Positions 15,821-24,244 are shown, counted from the stretch's first letter. The stretch is DNA of 28,418 nt from SpSt-398 sp033762195 (GCA_033762195.1 JANRLV010000122.1:1-28418), one strand, 5' to 3'. Notes: a model not told the origin generated them from the sequence alone. A program made the numbers and translations.

Positions 15821-18694
15821 ATGAACCTCTTTGAACTACAGCAAACCGAATTCAGGTCCAGGCACATTGGACCGGGGGAGAAAGACAGCCAGGAAATGCT
15901 TCGTACCATCGGAGAACCCTCGCTTGAATCCCTGATCAGCAAGACTGTACCGGCAGGTATCCGGATGGAGAAGGCCCTTGACCTGCCGCCTGCGATGAGT
16001 GAGAATGATTACCTCCGCCATATTCATGAGGTATCTCTGAAAAATAAATTGTTTAAGAATTATATAGGCCAGGGTTATTATGATACCATCACCCCGCCGG
16101 TCATTCTCCGGAATATTTTTGAAAACCCGGGATGGTACACCCAATACACACCTTATCAGGCCGAGATCGCCCAGGGTCGGCTGGAAAGTTTGTTGAACTT
16201 TCAGACCATGGTAAGTGACCTGACGGGGCTCCCCATTGCCAATGCTTCCCTGTTGGATGAGGCAACGGCCGCTGCGGAGGCCATGACCATGTTCTTTAAC
16301 ATGCTCAACAAACAGGATCATATTGAGCGTCCACGGTTCTTTGTAGACAAGGAAATTTTCCCGCAAACAAAAGATGTACTTTATACTCGTGCCCTTCCTG
16401 TTGGTATAGAACTGACTGAAGGCGATTACAAACAGGCCGGAATTGATGCCAGCTATTTTGGCGCCATCCTGCAATACCCCAACGACAAAGGCTCGATTGA
16501 AGACTACCGGCCCTTTATTGAGAAAGTGCACGCGGCCGGTGGCTATGTTGTCATGGCCACGGATCTATTGGCGCTTACCCTGCTTACCCCTCCGGGAGAG
16601 TTGGGAGCAGATTGCGCGGTAGGATCCGCCCAGCGATTTGGAGTGCCACTTGGATTTGGAGGACCACATGCCGCTTTCTTCTCCGCCAAAGACGATTTTA
16701 AACGCAATATCCCCGGACGTATCATTGGTGTGAGTGTAGATGCTCAGGGCCATCGGGCGCTGCGTATGGCCTTGCAAACCCGGGAACAACATATTAAACG
16801 GGAAAAAGCCACCTCCAATATTTGTACGGCCCAGGCCCTGCTCGCGAATATGGCGGCCATGTATGCTGTCTTTCACGGTCCGGAGGGATTGAAACAGATC
16901 GCCAAACGCGTGGCCCTGCTCACCCAGGTCGCTGCGGAAAGTATTGAGGAAAGGGGATTTGACCTGGTATCTGATACTTTCTTTGACACTTTCACGGTAA
17001 GGACCAATCAACAAGCTGCTATCCGTGAAAAGGCCGAGCGCCAGCAGATCAACCTTCGGTATATGGGGAAAGACCTGATCGGTATTTCCCTTGATGAGAC
17101 CACCAATGTGGCCGATCTATTTGACCTGATCAACTGTTTTGAAAATGATACCGATCCGGTAGCTTTTGAGATCGCCGAAGAGATCACCCTGGACCATATT
17201 CCAACCTCATTGACCCGGACTTCCCCCTATCTTTCGCATCCCGTTTTCAATAACCATCACAGCGAAAGCCAGATGATGCGTTATATAAAAACGCTGGAGA
17301 ACCGCGACCTATCGCTGAACCATTCGATGATCTCCCTGGGAAGCTGTACGATGAAATTGAATGCCGCTTCGGAAATGATGCCGTTGAGCCTTCCGGGTTG
17401 GAGCAAAATACACCCTTTCGCCCCTGCTGACCAAACAGAGGGTTACAAAAAGATCGTAGATGAGTTAAGTGAATACCTCTGCCAGATCACTGCTTTTGAT
17501 GCCTGTAGCCTGCAACCAAACAGCGGGGCCCAGGGCGAATATGCAGGACTGCTTACCATACGCTCCTTCCATGAAGCCAATGGTGACCATCACCGCAAAG
17601 TGATGCTTATCCCTATTTCTGCACACGGTACCAACCCCGCTTCAGCCGTGATGGCGGGTATGAAAGTGGTCGTGGTAAAAGCATTGGATAACGGATATAT
17701 TGATGTAGATGACCTGAAAGCCAAGGCCGACCAATATGCTCACGAGTTGGCGGGGATCATGATTACCTACCCCAGCACCTATGGCGTGTATGAAGAAACC
17801 GTAAAAGAAATTACCCGCATCATCCACGAACATGGCGGACAGGTATACATGGATGGCGCCAATATGAATGCCCAGGTAGGTCTTACTGCACCGGGATTGA
17901 TCGGCGCAGATGTTTGTCACCTCAACCTGCATAAGACCTTTGCCATTCCCCATGGAGGCGGTGGCCCCGGCATGGGACCCATTTGCGTTAAAAAACACCT
18001 GGCGCCCCATTTGCCCGGACATGTCAATAACAGCCAGGATGCACGAACCGGTGCCGTCAGTGCAGCTCCTTATGGCTCAGCCTCTATCCTCCTGATCTCT
18101 TATGGATATATCCGGATGCTGGGCAGCGAAGGAGTAAAAGCAGCCACAGAATATGCGATACTGAATGCCAACTATATGCGGGCTAAACTGGAGAAGGATT
18201 TTGATATCCTCTATACGGGCTCTCAAAATACCTGCGCCCATGAATTCATTGTGGACCTCCGGCCATTTAAAAAATCCGCAGAGATCGAGGCAGAAGATAT
18301 AGCCAAACGTTTGATGGACTATGGCTTCCATGCCCCTACCATGAGTTTCCCCGTACCCGGCACCATCATGATCGAGCCAACAGAAAGCGAAGACAAAGGG
18401 GAACTCGACCGTTTCTGTCAGGCCTTGCTCCAGATCCGCCAGGAAATACGCGAGATCGAAGAAGGCAAGTCTGATAAAAAGGATAATGCGTTGAAAAATG
18501 CGCCACATACGGCCGCAGTAAGTACTTCAACAGAATGGAACCACGCTTATAGCCGTGAGCAAGCGGCCTTTCCACTTCCTTACGTGAGACTGAATAAGTT
18601 CTGGCCATTTGTGGGTCGTGTGAATAACACCTATGGCGACCGAAACCTGGTTTGTACCTGCGAACCAGTGAGTAGTTATGTTGAAACTGAATAA
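15821..18694 (+). CDS. gcvP: Glycine dehydrogenase (aminomethyl-transferring), P-protein
   Basis: A 957-residue single-chain P-protein of the glycine cleavage system. It decarboxylates glycine on PLP and passes the aminomethyl group to the lipoyl arm of the H-protein. The N-terminal half contains RHIGPGEKD, NYIGQGYYDT and NPGWYTQYTPYQAEIAQGRLE; the C-terminal half contains MISLGSCTMKLNAASEM, QPNSGAQGEYAGL, DGANMNAQVGL and HLNLHKTFAIPHGGGGPGMGP with the PLP lysine at residue 705, very near E. coli Lys706. Length is usual for the undivided bacterial enzyme. The T and H proteins are not next to it. Two terminator-like hairpin copies follow the stop. It appears to be a monocistronic gene. Confidence 0.97.
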   Translation: MNLFELQQTEFRSRHIGPGEKDSQEMLRTIGEPSLESLISKTVPAGIRMEKALDLPPAMSENDYLRHIHEVSLKNKLFKNYIGQGYYDTITPPVILRNIFENPGWYTQYTPYQAEIAQGRLESLLNFQTMVSDLTGLPIANASLLDEATAAAEAMTMFFNMLNKQDHIERPRFFVDKEIFPQTKDVLYTRALPVGIELTEGDYKQAGIDASYFGAILQYPNDKGSIEDYRPFIEKVHAAGGYVVMATDLLALTLLTPPGELGADCAVGSAQRFGVPLGFGGPHAAFFSAKDDFKRNIPGRIIGVSVDAQGHRALRMALQTREQHIKREKATSNICTAQALLANMAAMYAVFHGPEGLKQIAKRVALLTQVAAESIEERGFDLVSDTFFDTFTVRTNQQAAIREKAERQQINLRYMGKDLIGISLDETTNVADLFDLINCFENDTDPVAFEIAEEITLDHIPTSLTRTSPYLSHPVFNNHHSESQMMRYIKTLENRDLSLNHSMISLGSCTMKLNAASEMMPLSLPGWSKIHPFAPADQTEGYKKIVDELSEYLCQITAFDACSLQPNSGAQGEYAGLLTIRSFHEANGDHHRKVMLIPISAHGTNPASAVMAGMKVVVVKALDNGYIDVDDLKAKADQYAHELAGIMITYPSTYGVYEETVKEITRIIHEHGGQVYMDGANMNAQVGLTAPGLIGADVCHLNLHKTFAIPHGGGGPGMGPICVKKHLAPHLPGHVNNSQDARTGAVSAAPYGSASILLISYGYIRMLGSEGVKAATEYAILNANYMRAKLEKDFDILYTGSQNTCAHEFIVDLRPFKKSAEIEAEDIAKRLMDYGFHAPTMSFPVPGTIMIEPTESEDKGELDRFCQALLQIRQEIREIEEGKSDKKDNALKNAPHTAAVSTSTEWNHAYSREQAAFPLPYVRLNKFWPFVGRVNNTYGDRNLVCTCEPVSSYVETE

Positions 18695-18763
18695 ATTTAT
18701 ACGATAAAAAAAATCTTAATTTGATCTTGGTCAATAGTTAAAAAATACTAACTTCATTGCCTT

Positions 18764-18817
18764 ATTTTCATAAGATAAGGTTTAATGGTTGACCCCGCTA
18801 TTCTTAGCGGGGTCATT
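18764..18817 (+). repeat. Copy 1 of a ~54-nt duplicated intergenic element
   Basis: This begins ATTTTCATAAGATAAGG, continues through TTTAATGGTT and ends in the hairpin described separately. It aligns with 18920-18974 with only a few differences and one inserted base. The conserved left half (about 27 nt) has no obvious role in termination. The gap between copies is not similar. Confidence 0.75.
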
Positions 18818-18825
18818 ATTTTTCT
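18790..18825 (+). terminator. Intrinsic terminator after gcvP (copy 1 hairpin)
   Basis: TGACCCCGCTA (18790-18800) and TAGCGGGGTCA (18805-18815) form a perfect 11-bp stem with loop TTCT, followed by TTATTTTTCT. This is a good rho-independent terminator about 95 nt downstream of the gcvP stop. Confidence 0.75.
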
Positions 18826-18919
18826 ATATTATGGAAAATGGACTGTCATTGAAAATGGACAAGGATTTGAAAAAAAACTTGCTTTTTATATGATTCAAAT
18901 TTCTTTATCTTTAACTTGA

Positions 18920-18974
18920 ATTTTCATAGGATAAGGTTTAATGGTTTGCCCCCGCTATTCTTAGCGGGGACATT
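18920..18974 (+). repeat. Copy 2 of the ~54-nt duplicated intergenic element
   Basis: Same order as copy 1: ATTTTCATAGGATAAGG, TTTAATGGTT, then the hairpin. The 18695-18977 gap between gcvP and the histidine kinase gene holds little else: about 100 AT-rich nt separate the two copies, with no similarity to each other or to known RNA families that I can recognise. Confidence 0.75.
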
Positions 18975-18979
18975 TTTTT
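18947..18979 (+). terminator. Second terminator-like hairpin (copy 2), abutting the histidine kinase stop codon
   Basis: CCCCGCTA (18950-18957), loop TTCT and TAGCGGGG (18962-18969) form an 8-bp stem; TG/CA outside it can extend pairing across one C-A mismatch. CATTTTTTT follows. The T-run ends at the TAA of the opposing histidine kinase gene, so the hairpin may also serve that gene, though without a U-tract on its strand. Confidence 0.65.
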
Positions 18980-20288
18980 ATAGGGCCATGGCCATATCGT
19001 GTGGTTTTTCCAGGTTTGTAGCAAACTGAGCCCTGACCCGGCATCCCTGACCAGGTGCGGAATGAATATCCATGGTGCCTTGATAGGCCAGAAGCCGGCT
19101 TTGCATGTTTCGCAGCCCAACCCCGGATTTTGTATCCGCAGGGTCAAAACCCTTACCATTGTCGCTGATCTCTAAGGTGACCAGATTCCCTTCAAAACGC
19201 AGGTGTACAGATACTTTGGTGGCTGAAGCATATTTGGTGATATTATTTAATTGCTCCTGAATGATCCGGTAGATCATCAATTTATGTTCATTTTCAAGAA
19301 CGCCTTCTTCCAATCCTTCCTCTTTCCACTCAAATTCAAAGGTGCTTACCCGGTTGATATTGGCTACCAGGTTTTGAACGGATTTGGCAAGACTCATCTT
19401 GCTAAAGACAGGGGATTGAATGCTGGCGGACAGTTGACGAATCTCCGTAATGGAATCAGTCACCAACTGGGTAGTTTCAGGCAACAGGTTTTCGCGATGT
19501 TCCGGAAACTTGGCCATATCCATCAGGTACATTTTGGCAACAGAAAGTAGCTGGCAAACATTATCATGAAGTTCGCCCGCCCAGCGGTTTCTTTCATTCT
19601 CCTGCGCTTTGATGATGGTTCGGGTCATCGTCCGCTTATACTTCAACTGTTGTTTGTAATGTTCTATTTGCAGATTTCTTAATTCGCTCACATCCTGAAC
19701 TGCTCCGATCAACCGCACAGGTTTACCCGAAGACTGACGGATCAGGTAGGAACTGAAAATAACTGTATAATACTTATTATCCTCGCCCCGCAACCGCAAC
19801 TCCGCTTGCCAGGATATCCGGTTCGAGATCAGCAAGGTCCTGTAGCCCTCCGAAATACGTCCCACATCTTCCGGGTGAATACGCGAGCGATAAGTGGCCC
19901 AGAAATTAGGAATAGGTTGATCCGTACAAGGAACAAAGAATTGCATCTTCTCATTTACCAAGGCACTGTCGGTTTGAAAATCATAATCCAGAATTCCTTC
20001 GCGGGCAGCTTCATTCAGGGCTTTGAATTTGCGTTCCAGTTTCTCATTATGCTGGAATGACGATTCCAGGTTGCGGTTAAAACGCTCCCCCAAAAAATAT
20101 ATAAGGGCGGCCGAAGCCAATACAAAAAAAATGCCTTTGCTGGCCTGGATCCTGTCCAGCATTTCGGCATTTTGTCCGGATATCCGCAAGGCGATCGAAT
20201 CGCCCACCAGTATCCATAGCACACTCACCGAGAGGTAAACCAGCGCCAGTTTACCAGAAGGTGAGATCGTTGGCATGTTAATTCTCAT
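18978..20288 (-). CDS. PAS-domain sensor histidine kinase, HisKA_3 (NarL/DegS-type), orphan
   Basis: A 436-residue membrane histidine kinase. Two TM helices lie at about residues 13-33 and 50-67, with a very short external loop, so the signal is probably sensed in the cytoplasm or membrane. A PAS domain covers about 87-205 (EGILDYDFQ, RIHPEDVGRI, AVQDVSELRNLQ). The HisKA_3 dimerisation helix holds the phospho-acceptor His241 in GELHDNVCQLL. The ATPase domain has the N box QEQLNNITKYA (Asn348/349), the G1 box DNGKGFD (Asp376) and GVGLRNMQSR. Partners of this class are LuxR/NarL-type response regulators; none is in the window. An inverted repeat lies upstream (20331-20383). Confidence 0.92.
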   Translation of the reverse strand: MRINMPTISPSGKLALVYLSVSVLWILVGDSIALRISGQNAEMLDRIQASKGIFFVLASAALIYFLGERFNRNLESSFQHNEKLERKFKALNEAAREGILDYDFQTDSALVNEKMQFFVPCTDQPIPNFWATYRSRIHPEDVGRISEGYRTLLISNRISWQAELRLRGEDNKYYTVIFSSYLIRQSSGKPVRLIGAVQDVSELRNLQIEHYKQQLKYKRTMTRTIIKAQENERNRWAGELHDNVCQLLSVAKMYLMDMAKFPEHRENLLPETTQLVTDSITEIRQLSASIQSPVFSKMSLAKSVQNLVANINRVSTFEFEWKEEGLEEGVLENEHKLMIYRIIQEQLNNITKYASATKVSVHLRFEGNLVTLEISDNGKGFDPADTKSGVGLRNMQSRLLAYQGTMDIHSAPGQGCRVRAQFATNLEKPHDMAMAL

Positions 20289-20330
20289 AGTAAATAAAAA
20301 TGGTGGAGTCCAAATTAGACAAAGGCATAC

Positions 20331-20383
20331 CCTTAATAGGTGATACTATACATAAGAGTTTCTGAGCCTTGTCACCTATAAGG
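20331..20383. promoter_or_regulatory. Long inverted repeat upstream of the histidine kinase gene
   Basis: CCTTAATAGGTGA (20331-20343) and TCACCTATAAGG (20372-20383) are inverted copies differing by one extra base, with 28 nt between. The repeat lies 43-95 nt upstream of the histidine kinase ATG and downstream of the DUF4139 gene. It could be a dimeric operator or an RNA hairpin (minus-strand transcript of the DUF4139 gene would also cross it). The arm resembles ATAGGTGACAACG at 7404-7416. Confidence 0.4.
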
Positions 20384-20437
20384 TCATGCCAATGTCATGG
20401 GTAAGGGATTCTACTTATGGGAGGTGATGGGGAAATA

Positions 20438-22240
20438 TTAGTTCAAGTTTATCTGCCTGTCCTTCGGATACTTCACGCTATACGCAAAACGGATTTTTCT
20501 CGATTCACCGGGGGCAAGTTCAAGTTTCCAGGTCAATACTCCGACATCTTTGTTGTTCATTGCTCCACCATCTTCTTCCAATTCAACTTCAATATCTTTC
20601 AGGGTAGAAAGGGGATACTGATCTTTTAACATCATGCGAACGGTATCTTTCTTATTATTCTTTACGGTCAGTTCATAGGTGATCTTCTGAAGTTTGTTGC
20701 TGCCCAAAAATTTCACACTGCTAAAGTCTGCCAGTTTTTCTTTTTTCACCACTACCCGTTTGTCCCTGCCCAAGGTAAGGTTCAGGGTATCTTGGGTGGA
20801 ATTGGGATCGATAAAAGATTTACCTACATAGGTTCCTTCAAATATGATATTCGCTTCCCCCGGCATCAGGTTGAGTTTCTCCCAATCCGCCACCTCTGCC
20901 AGCAGATAGGAATCTTTGTCCAGCCTTGGCACGCTGTAATACTTGTAAAAGGTGGCCAACTCATATTGAGTGAGGGTAGCCGTTTGCTCCTTTCCATTGG
21001 AAGGGATATCAAAGGGCATATCAATATCAAAGGAAACATTCAGTTCATTGTTGGAAACGGTTACATAATCCTCCAACCCGTCTTTGAGCGTTACCAACAC
21101 GACTCCGTTATTGCCTCTGGTACCGTAAAGAGAAGTGGCTGCTGCATCCTTAAGGATATCCACTGACTTGATGGTGGAAGGATCAATTTTTGCAAATTCG
21201 TCAGCCGACATAGGGGTTCCATTGACAACATACAAGGGAATATTATAATCACTCAGGGAAGCTGCACCTCGAATTTTGATATCTGATACGGCACCCGGTA
21301 CACCCATGGTATTACTTTCACTGGAATATCCCTGTATCCGGTTGCTCATCAACCGACGGTCCATCACAGCCACCGGGTTTATATACCCCAGGAACCAGGA
21401 TTGCAGAACGGGTGCATTCCCCCATTGATTGGGCAGGGAACTGGAAAGGGATAGTTTGACCTTTTTCCAATCCATTCCGGTGGTTTGTACCATCTTGGCC
21501 TTATAGATCAATTTCATGGGTTTTTTTATATCATCCACCCGCACGTCATAGGTTGGTGTCCAGTAGGCATTGGGGGTGATATAGGAAACATTGAAATCGA
21601 AGTTCCCGGCCATAGCTGAATGAACCGTTATATGCAGCCTTCCGGTTGTACGTGCATTCTTTTTCTCTTCCTCATGTACCTGCGCCTGTAATTGGCTCTT
21701 TATCTTCCCCCATTTTTGTTCCTGTGTTTGCAGGCTCAGGAGATCATTCTTTATACCCACGATCTTTTTCTCGTAGTATTCCATCAGCTTGGCCAATTCT
21801 GCCACGGTCAGCCCTTGCTGGCCTTTGATGTCTTTATTGGACCGCAACACTTCCAGCAGGTCTTCGGCAATACCCTTCCTGAGTTTGATCTGCTCCAGGT
21901 TCTTATCTACCGCTTCTATTGAATCGGTCAGGTATTTGATGCGGGCACTAACCTCCGGCACGGTCAGGTGGTCGGTGGTAAATTCCACCGCCAGAATGGT
22001 GACCCCGGCCGGGCAACTGACCTGCACACTGTTGATATCAAGGGTATTACTCATGTTACCCAGCATCAGGTCATTATGTCCTTGTATCAATTGAACCCCA
22101 GCAAAGTGGTTCAGTTCTGCTCCGCTTCGGTAAATGGTAGCTGATTTGAGCTCTGTGCCCACGATCCTGGGATCATTACCCGCTTGTACCATATTCACTG
22201 TTAAGAATATGCCAATGAAAAGACTGATTATCTTCTTCAT
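20438..22240 (-). CDS. MuiA-type DUF4140/DUF4139 protein with an embedded SusC-like TonB plug segment
   Basis: A 600-residue exported protein with a Sec signal peptide (residues 1-20, MKKIISLFIGIFLTVNMVQA). Residues ~30-130 resemble DUF4140 (LKSATIYRSGAELNHFAGVQ, SVQVSCPAGVTILAVEF), followed by a coiled coil (~95-200) and the DUF4139 domain from ~205 (VSYITPNAYWTPTYDVRVDD, TTGMDWKKVKLSLSSS). From ~315 to ~388 is a segment with the SusC/RagA plug signature: IKIRGAASLSDYN, IPLYVVNGTP, IKSVDILKDAAATSLYGTRG, NNGVVLVTLK. DUF4139 resumes at ~398 and runs to the end. No beta-barrel or TonB-box is present. MuiA-like proteins are poorly understood; the plug presumably docks another envelope protein, which is inference. 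Confidence 0.85.
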   Translation of the reverse strand: MKKIISLFIGIFLTVNMVQAGNDPRIVGTELKSATIYRSGAELNHFAGVQLIQGHNDLMLGNMSNTLDINSVQVSCPAGVTILAVEFTTDHLTVPEVSARIKYLTDSIEAVDKNLEQIKLRKGIAEDLLEVLRSNKDIKGQQGLTVAELAKLMEYYEKKIVGIKNDLLSLQTQEQKWGKIKSQLQAQVHEEEKKNARTTGRLHITVHSAMAGNFDFNVSYITPNAYWTPTYDVRVDDIKKPMKLIYKAKMVQTTGMDWKKVKLSLSSSLPNQWGNAPVLQSWFLGYINPVAVMDRRLMSNRIQGYSSESNTMGVPGAVSDIKIRGAASLSDYNIPLYVVNGTPMSADEFAKIDPSTIKSVDILKDAAATSLYGTRGNNGVVLVTLKDGLEDYVTVSNNELNVSFDIDMPFDIPSNGKEQTATLTQYELATFYKYYSVPRLDKDSYLLAEVADWEKLNLMPGEANIIFEGTYVGKSFIDPNSTQDTLNLTLGRDKRVVVKKEKLADFSSVKFLGSNKLQKITYELTVKNNKKDTVRMMLKDQYPLSTLKDIEVELEEDGGAMNNKDVGVLTWKLELAPGESRKIRFAYSVKYPKDRQINLN

Positions 22241-22381
22241 AAAAGGTTTTTTTAACGGATGCGGATTGGAGGCTTTTTACACATGCAGGTTGGAGTTTTG
22301 CCCTTTTTACCAGAAATATCAAGACAACCATATTCCATATTATTTCGTTAAATTGAATACCCAACCAAAAACGAAACGATC

Positions 22382-23233
22382 ATGGACCAACGCATTATCC
22401 ACCTCTACGATGAATACACCCATAAACCGCTTAGCCGCCAGGATTTTTTAAAAAGGCTCACGCTTCTTGCCGGGAGCACAGCTGCGGCAATGGCGCTGCT
22501 GCCCTTGTTGGAAAACAACTATGCCAAAGCCGCGGTCACGACACAGGATGACCTTTTCACCGAATACATAAAATATCCGGGTGTGCCGAATGAAATGACG
22601 GCTTATATAGCCCGGCCAAAAGAAGAGAAGAAATACCCGGCCATTATTGTCATTCACGAAAACCGTGGGCTGAACGCCCATATTGAAGACGTGGCCCGTC
22701 GGGCAGCGCGTGCCGGTTATCTGGCCATAGCCCCCAACGCACTATCAGCGCTGGGTAAAACTTTTGCCAATGAAGACGAGGCCCGTACCGCTTTCCGCGA
22801 CCTGAAAGCCGAAGACAATCTCCAGAACTTTATTGCCGGCTACAACTACCTTTCCTCCAGAAAGGATTATAATGGCAAGGCTGGTTGTGTAGGTTTTTGC
22901 TGGGGAGGTGGAATGTCAAACGACCTCGCGGTCAATTTACCCGAATTAAAGGCAGCGGTTGCTTTTTATGGCCGTCAGGCAAACGCGACGGATGTACCAA
23001 AAATAAAAGCAGCTGTACAATTGCATTACGCCGGATTGGATGAACGGATCAACCAAGGTATCCCTGCCTATGAAGCGGCACTCAAGCAACATGGCACCCG
23101 TTACGAATTATATATGTACGATAATGTTAACCATGCCTTCCACAACGATACGGCCGGCGCAAGGTATAATGAAGAAGCAGCCAAACTGGCCTGGGGACGT
23201 ACCATCGAGTTTTTTGGAAAATATGTAAAATAG
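22382..23233 (+). CDS. Dienelactone hydrolase family protein, exported
   Basis: A 283-residue alpha/beta hydrolase. The catalytic triad of the dienelactone hydrolase family is visible: nucleophile Cys173 in GFCWGGG, Asp220 in YAGLDERI and His251 in VNHAF; the HENRGL segment (about 92-97) carries the conserved Glu. The N-terminus (residues 18-50) has a SRQDFLKRL motif followed by a hydrophobic stretch (LTLLAGSTAAAMALLPLL), which looks like a twin-arginine signal in which the second Arg is replaced by Gln, preceded by a long 17-residue leader. Export by Tat is therefore uncertain. The natural ester or lactone substrate is unknown. It is divergent from the DUF4139 gene and converges with the next gene at a shared hairpin. 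Confidence 0.9.
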   Translation: MDQRIIHLYDEYTHKPLSRQDFLKRLTLLAGSTAAAMALLPLLENNYAKAAVTTQDDLFTEYIKYPGVPNEMTAYIARPKEEKKYPAIIVIHENRGLNAHIEDVARRAARAGYLAIAPNALSALGKTFANEDEARTAFRDLKAEDNLQNFIAGYNYLSSRKDYNGKAGCVGFCWGGGMSNDLAVNLPELKAAVAFYGRQANATDVPKIKAAVQLHYAGLDERINQGIPAYEAALKQHGTRYELYMYDNVNHAFHNDTAGARYNEEAAKLAWGRTIEFFGKYVK

Positions 23234-23238
23234 AAATC

Positions 23239-23260
23239 CGGTTTACCGTCCGGTAAACCG
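23239..23260. terminator. Hairpin between convergent hydrolase and exported-protein genes
   Basis: CGGTTTACCG (23239-23248) and CGGTAAACCG (23251-23260) are perfect inverted copies around TC, giving a 9-bp stem with a 4-nt loop in practice. It begins 6 nt after the hydrolase stop and contains the opposing stop codon. There is no long U-tract on either strand. Confidence 0.45.
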
Positions 23261-24163
23261 ATTGACCAGATCGATCACCTTTTTCCCATCAGCGGTTTCA
23301 AAACGGTACCTGACAAGATATTTTTTATTATTCGGGTCCTGAGGAACCATCGGCACTGTGACCAGGATATTCACTTTGTCTTTCTCCTGGCTATTGGTGA
23401 GAGGAACGTAATGACCGATCGATTTAGCGGGTAATTTCTCTTCCCCTTTTTCATCATAGATCCAGACCTGCCATTTTCCATTCTTTCCTTCTTCCGGTGT
23501 CAGGCTTTTTATCTCCGGAATGCGAATGGAATGATAGAGTGATTTGGGGAAATAAAGGCTATCCATAAAAGTTTCGGGTGTGCCAAATGTTACCCCGGTC
23601 GCGATCACCTCATATCCTTTGAAAGATTGCGCTCCAGTGGTCACCGATGTCTGGTCAAGGGGCAGACCGGATTCAACGATCTGCACCGGAAATATCATGC
23701 GAAGTTTGCTTTTACTTTTCAGGTCAAAAAATGTGATATAAAGTGTACACTTGTCTCCCGCCTTTGTTTTTTCATTAAAGCCCAGGCTAAGCTTAAGTGA
23801 TTTTAAACTAAACTCATCCATCCCGATACCGGCCTGGTTGCCAAACATATTCGGAGCATAACCCAGTGTATCTTTTTTCTCGCCAAGTATCAGCACTTCC
23901 AATCCTGGATAGGCGCGGCCTTCCGCATCCTTCTTAAATCCGGTGGGCTCTTTGAGTTCGATCTTGAATTCTGTTTGGATAGGTAAACGGTTGCTCGTCC
24001 AGGTTTGCCCGTCGAGACTAACCTCAATACGCGTTGCATTCAACCCCTCTTTGAAATACCGTATTCCGGTAAATGGAAGCACCCCAAATTCCTGGGCCAG
24101 GCTAATAAAGGGCGATAAGAAAAAAAGGGAAAGGGCTATCAGGAGATGAAAAGGATTGCGCAT
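23243..24163 (-). CDS. Exported protein of unknown function
   Basis: I do not recognise this protein. The ATG at 24163 gives 306 residues with a clean Sec signal peptide (MRNPFHLLIALSLFFLSPFISLAQ); a further in-frame ATG at 24208 only adds 15 residues before it. The mature part is rich in predicted beta strands (IRYFKEGLNATRIEVSL, FKIELKEPTGF, LEVLILGEK, CTLYITFFDLKSKSKLRM) and has no Cys cluster, metal motif or TM helix; it may be built of Ig-like beta-sandwich domains. A periplasmic location is likely. It is divergent from the J-domain gene over ~80 nt and convergent with the dienelactone hydrolase gene, so it seems to be transcribed alone. Confidence 0.7.
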   Translation of the reverse strand: MRNPFHLLIALSLFFLSPFISLAQEFGVLPFTGIRYFKEGLNATRIEVSLDGQTWTSNRLPIQTEFKIELKEPTGFKKDAEGRAYPGLEVLILGEKKDTLGYAPNMFGNQAGIGMDEFSLKSLKLSLGFNEKTKAGDKCTLYITFFDLKSKSKLRMIFPVQIVESGLPLDQTSVTTGAQSFKGYEVIATGVTFGTPETFMDSLYFPKSLYHSIRIPEIKSLTPEEGKNGKWQVWIYDEKGEEKLPAKSIGHYVPLTNSQEKDKVNILVTVPMVPQDPNNKKYLVRYRFETADGKKVIDLVNRFTGR

Positions 24164-24205
24164 CCGGAAATTTTTATTGAAAGTATAATGAATTCGTGGC
24201 AATGC

Positions 24206-24237
24206 CAATACCCGGGAGCGGGTATTGCCTATCTTTA
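24206..24237. promoter_or_regulatory. Inverted repeat and promoter-like element in the divergent gap before the J-domain gene
   Basis: CAATACCC (24206-24213) and GGGTATTG (24220-24227) form a perfect 8-bp inverted repeat with a 6-nt spacer, directly followed by TATCTTTA (24230-24237), one base off the TAnnTTTG consensus and ending 7 nt before the ATG at 24245. This is an arrangement expected of an operator at a promoter; the regulator is unknown. Confidence 0.35.
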
Positions 24238-24244
24238 AGGCTTC

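Noticed and set aside
15836..16531. Long minus-strand frame opposite gcvP
   Set aside because: It lies fully inside the strongly supported gcvP gene and its composition is that of a shadow frame.
18786..18919. Short plus-strand ATG frame starting inside copy 1 of the duplicated element (MVDPAILSGV...)
   Set aside because: It reads through the terminator hairpin, has no counterpart in copy 2 (stop after seven codons) and looks like a chance frame.
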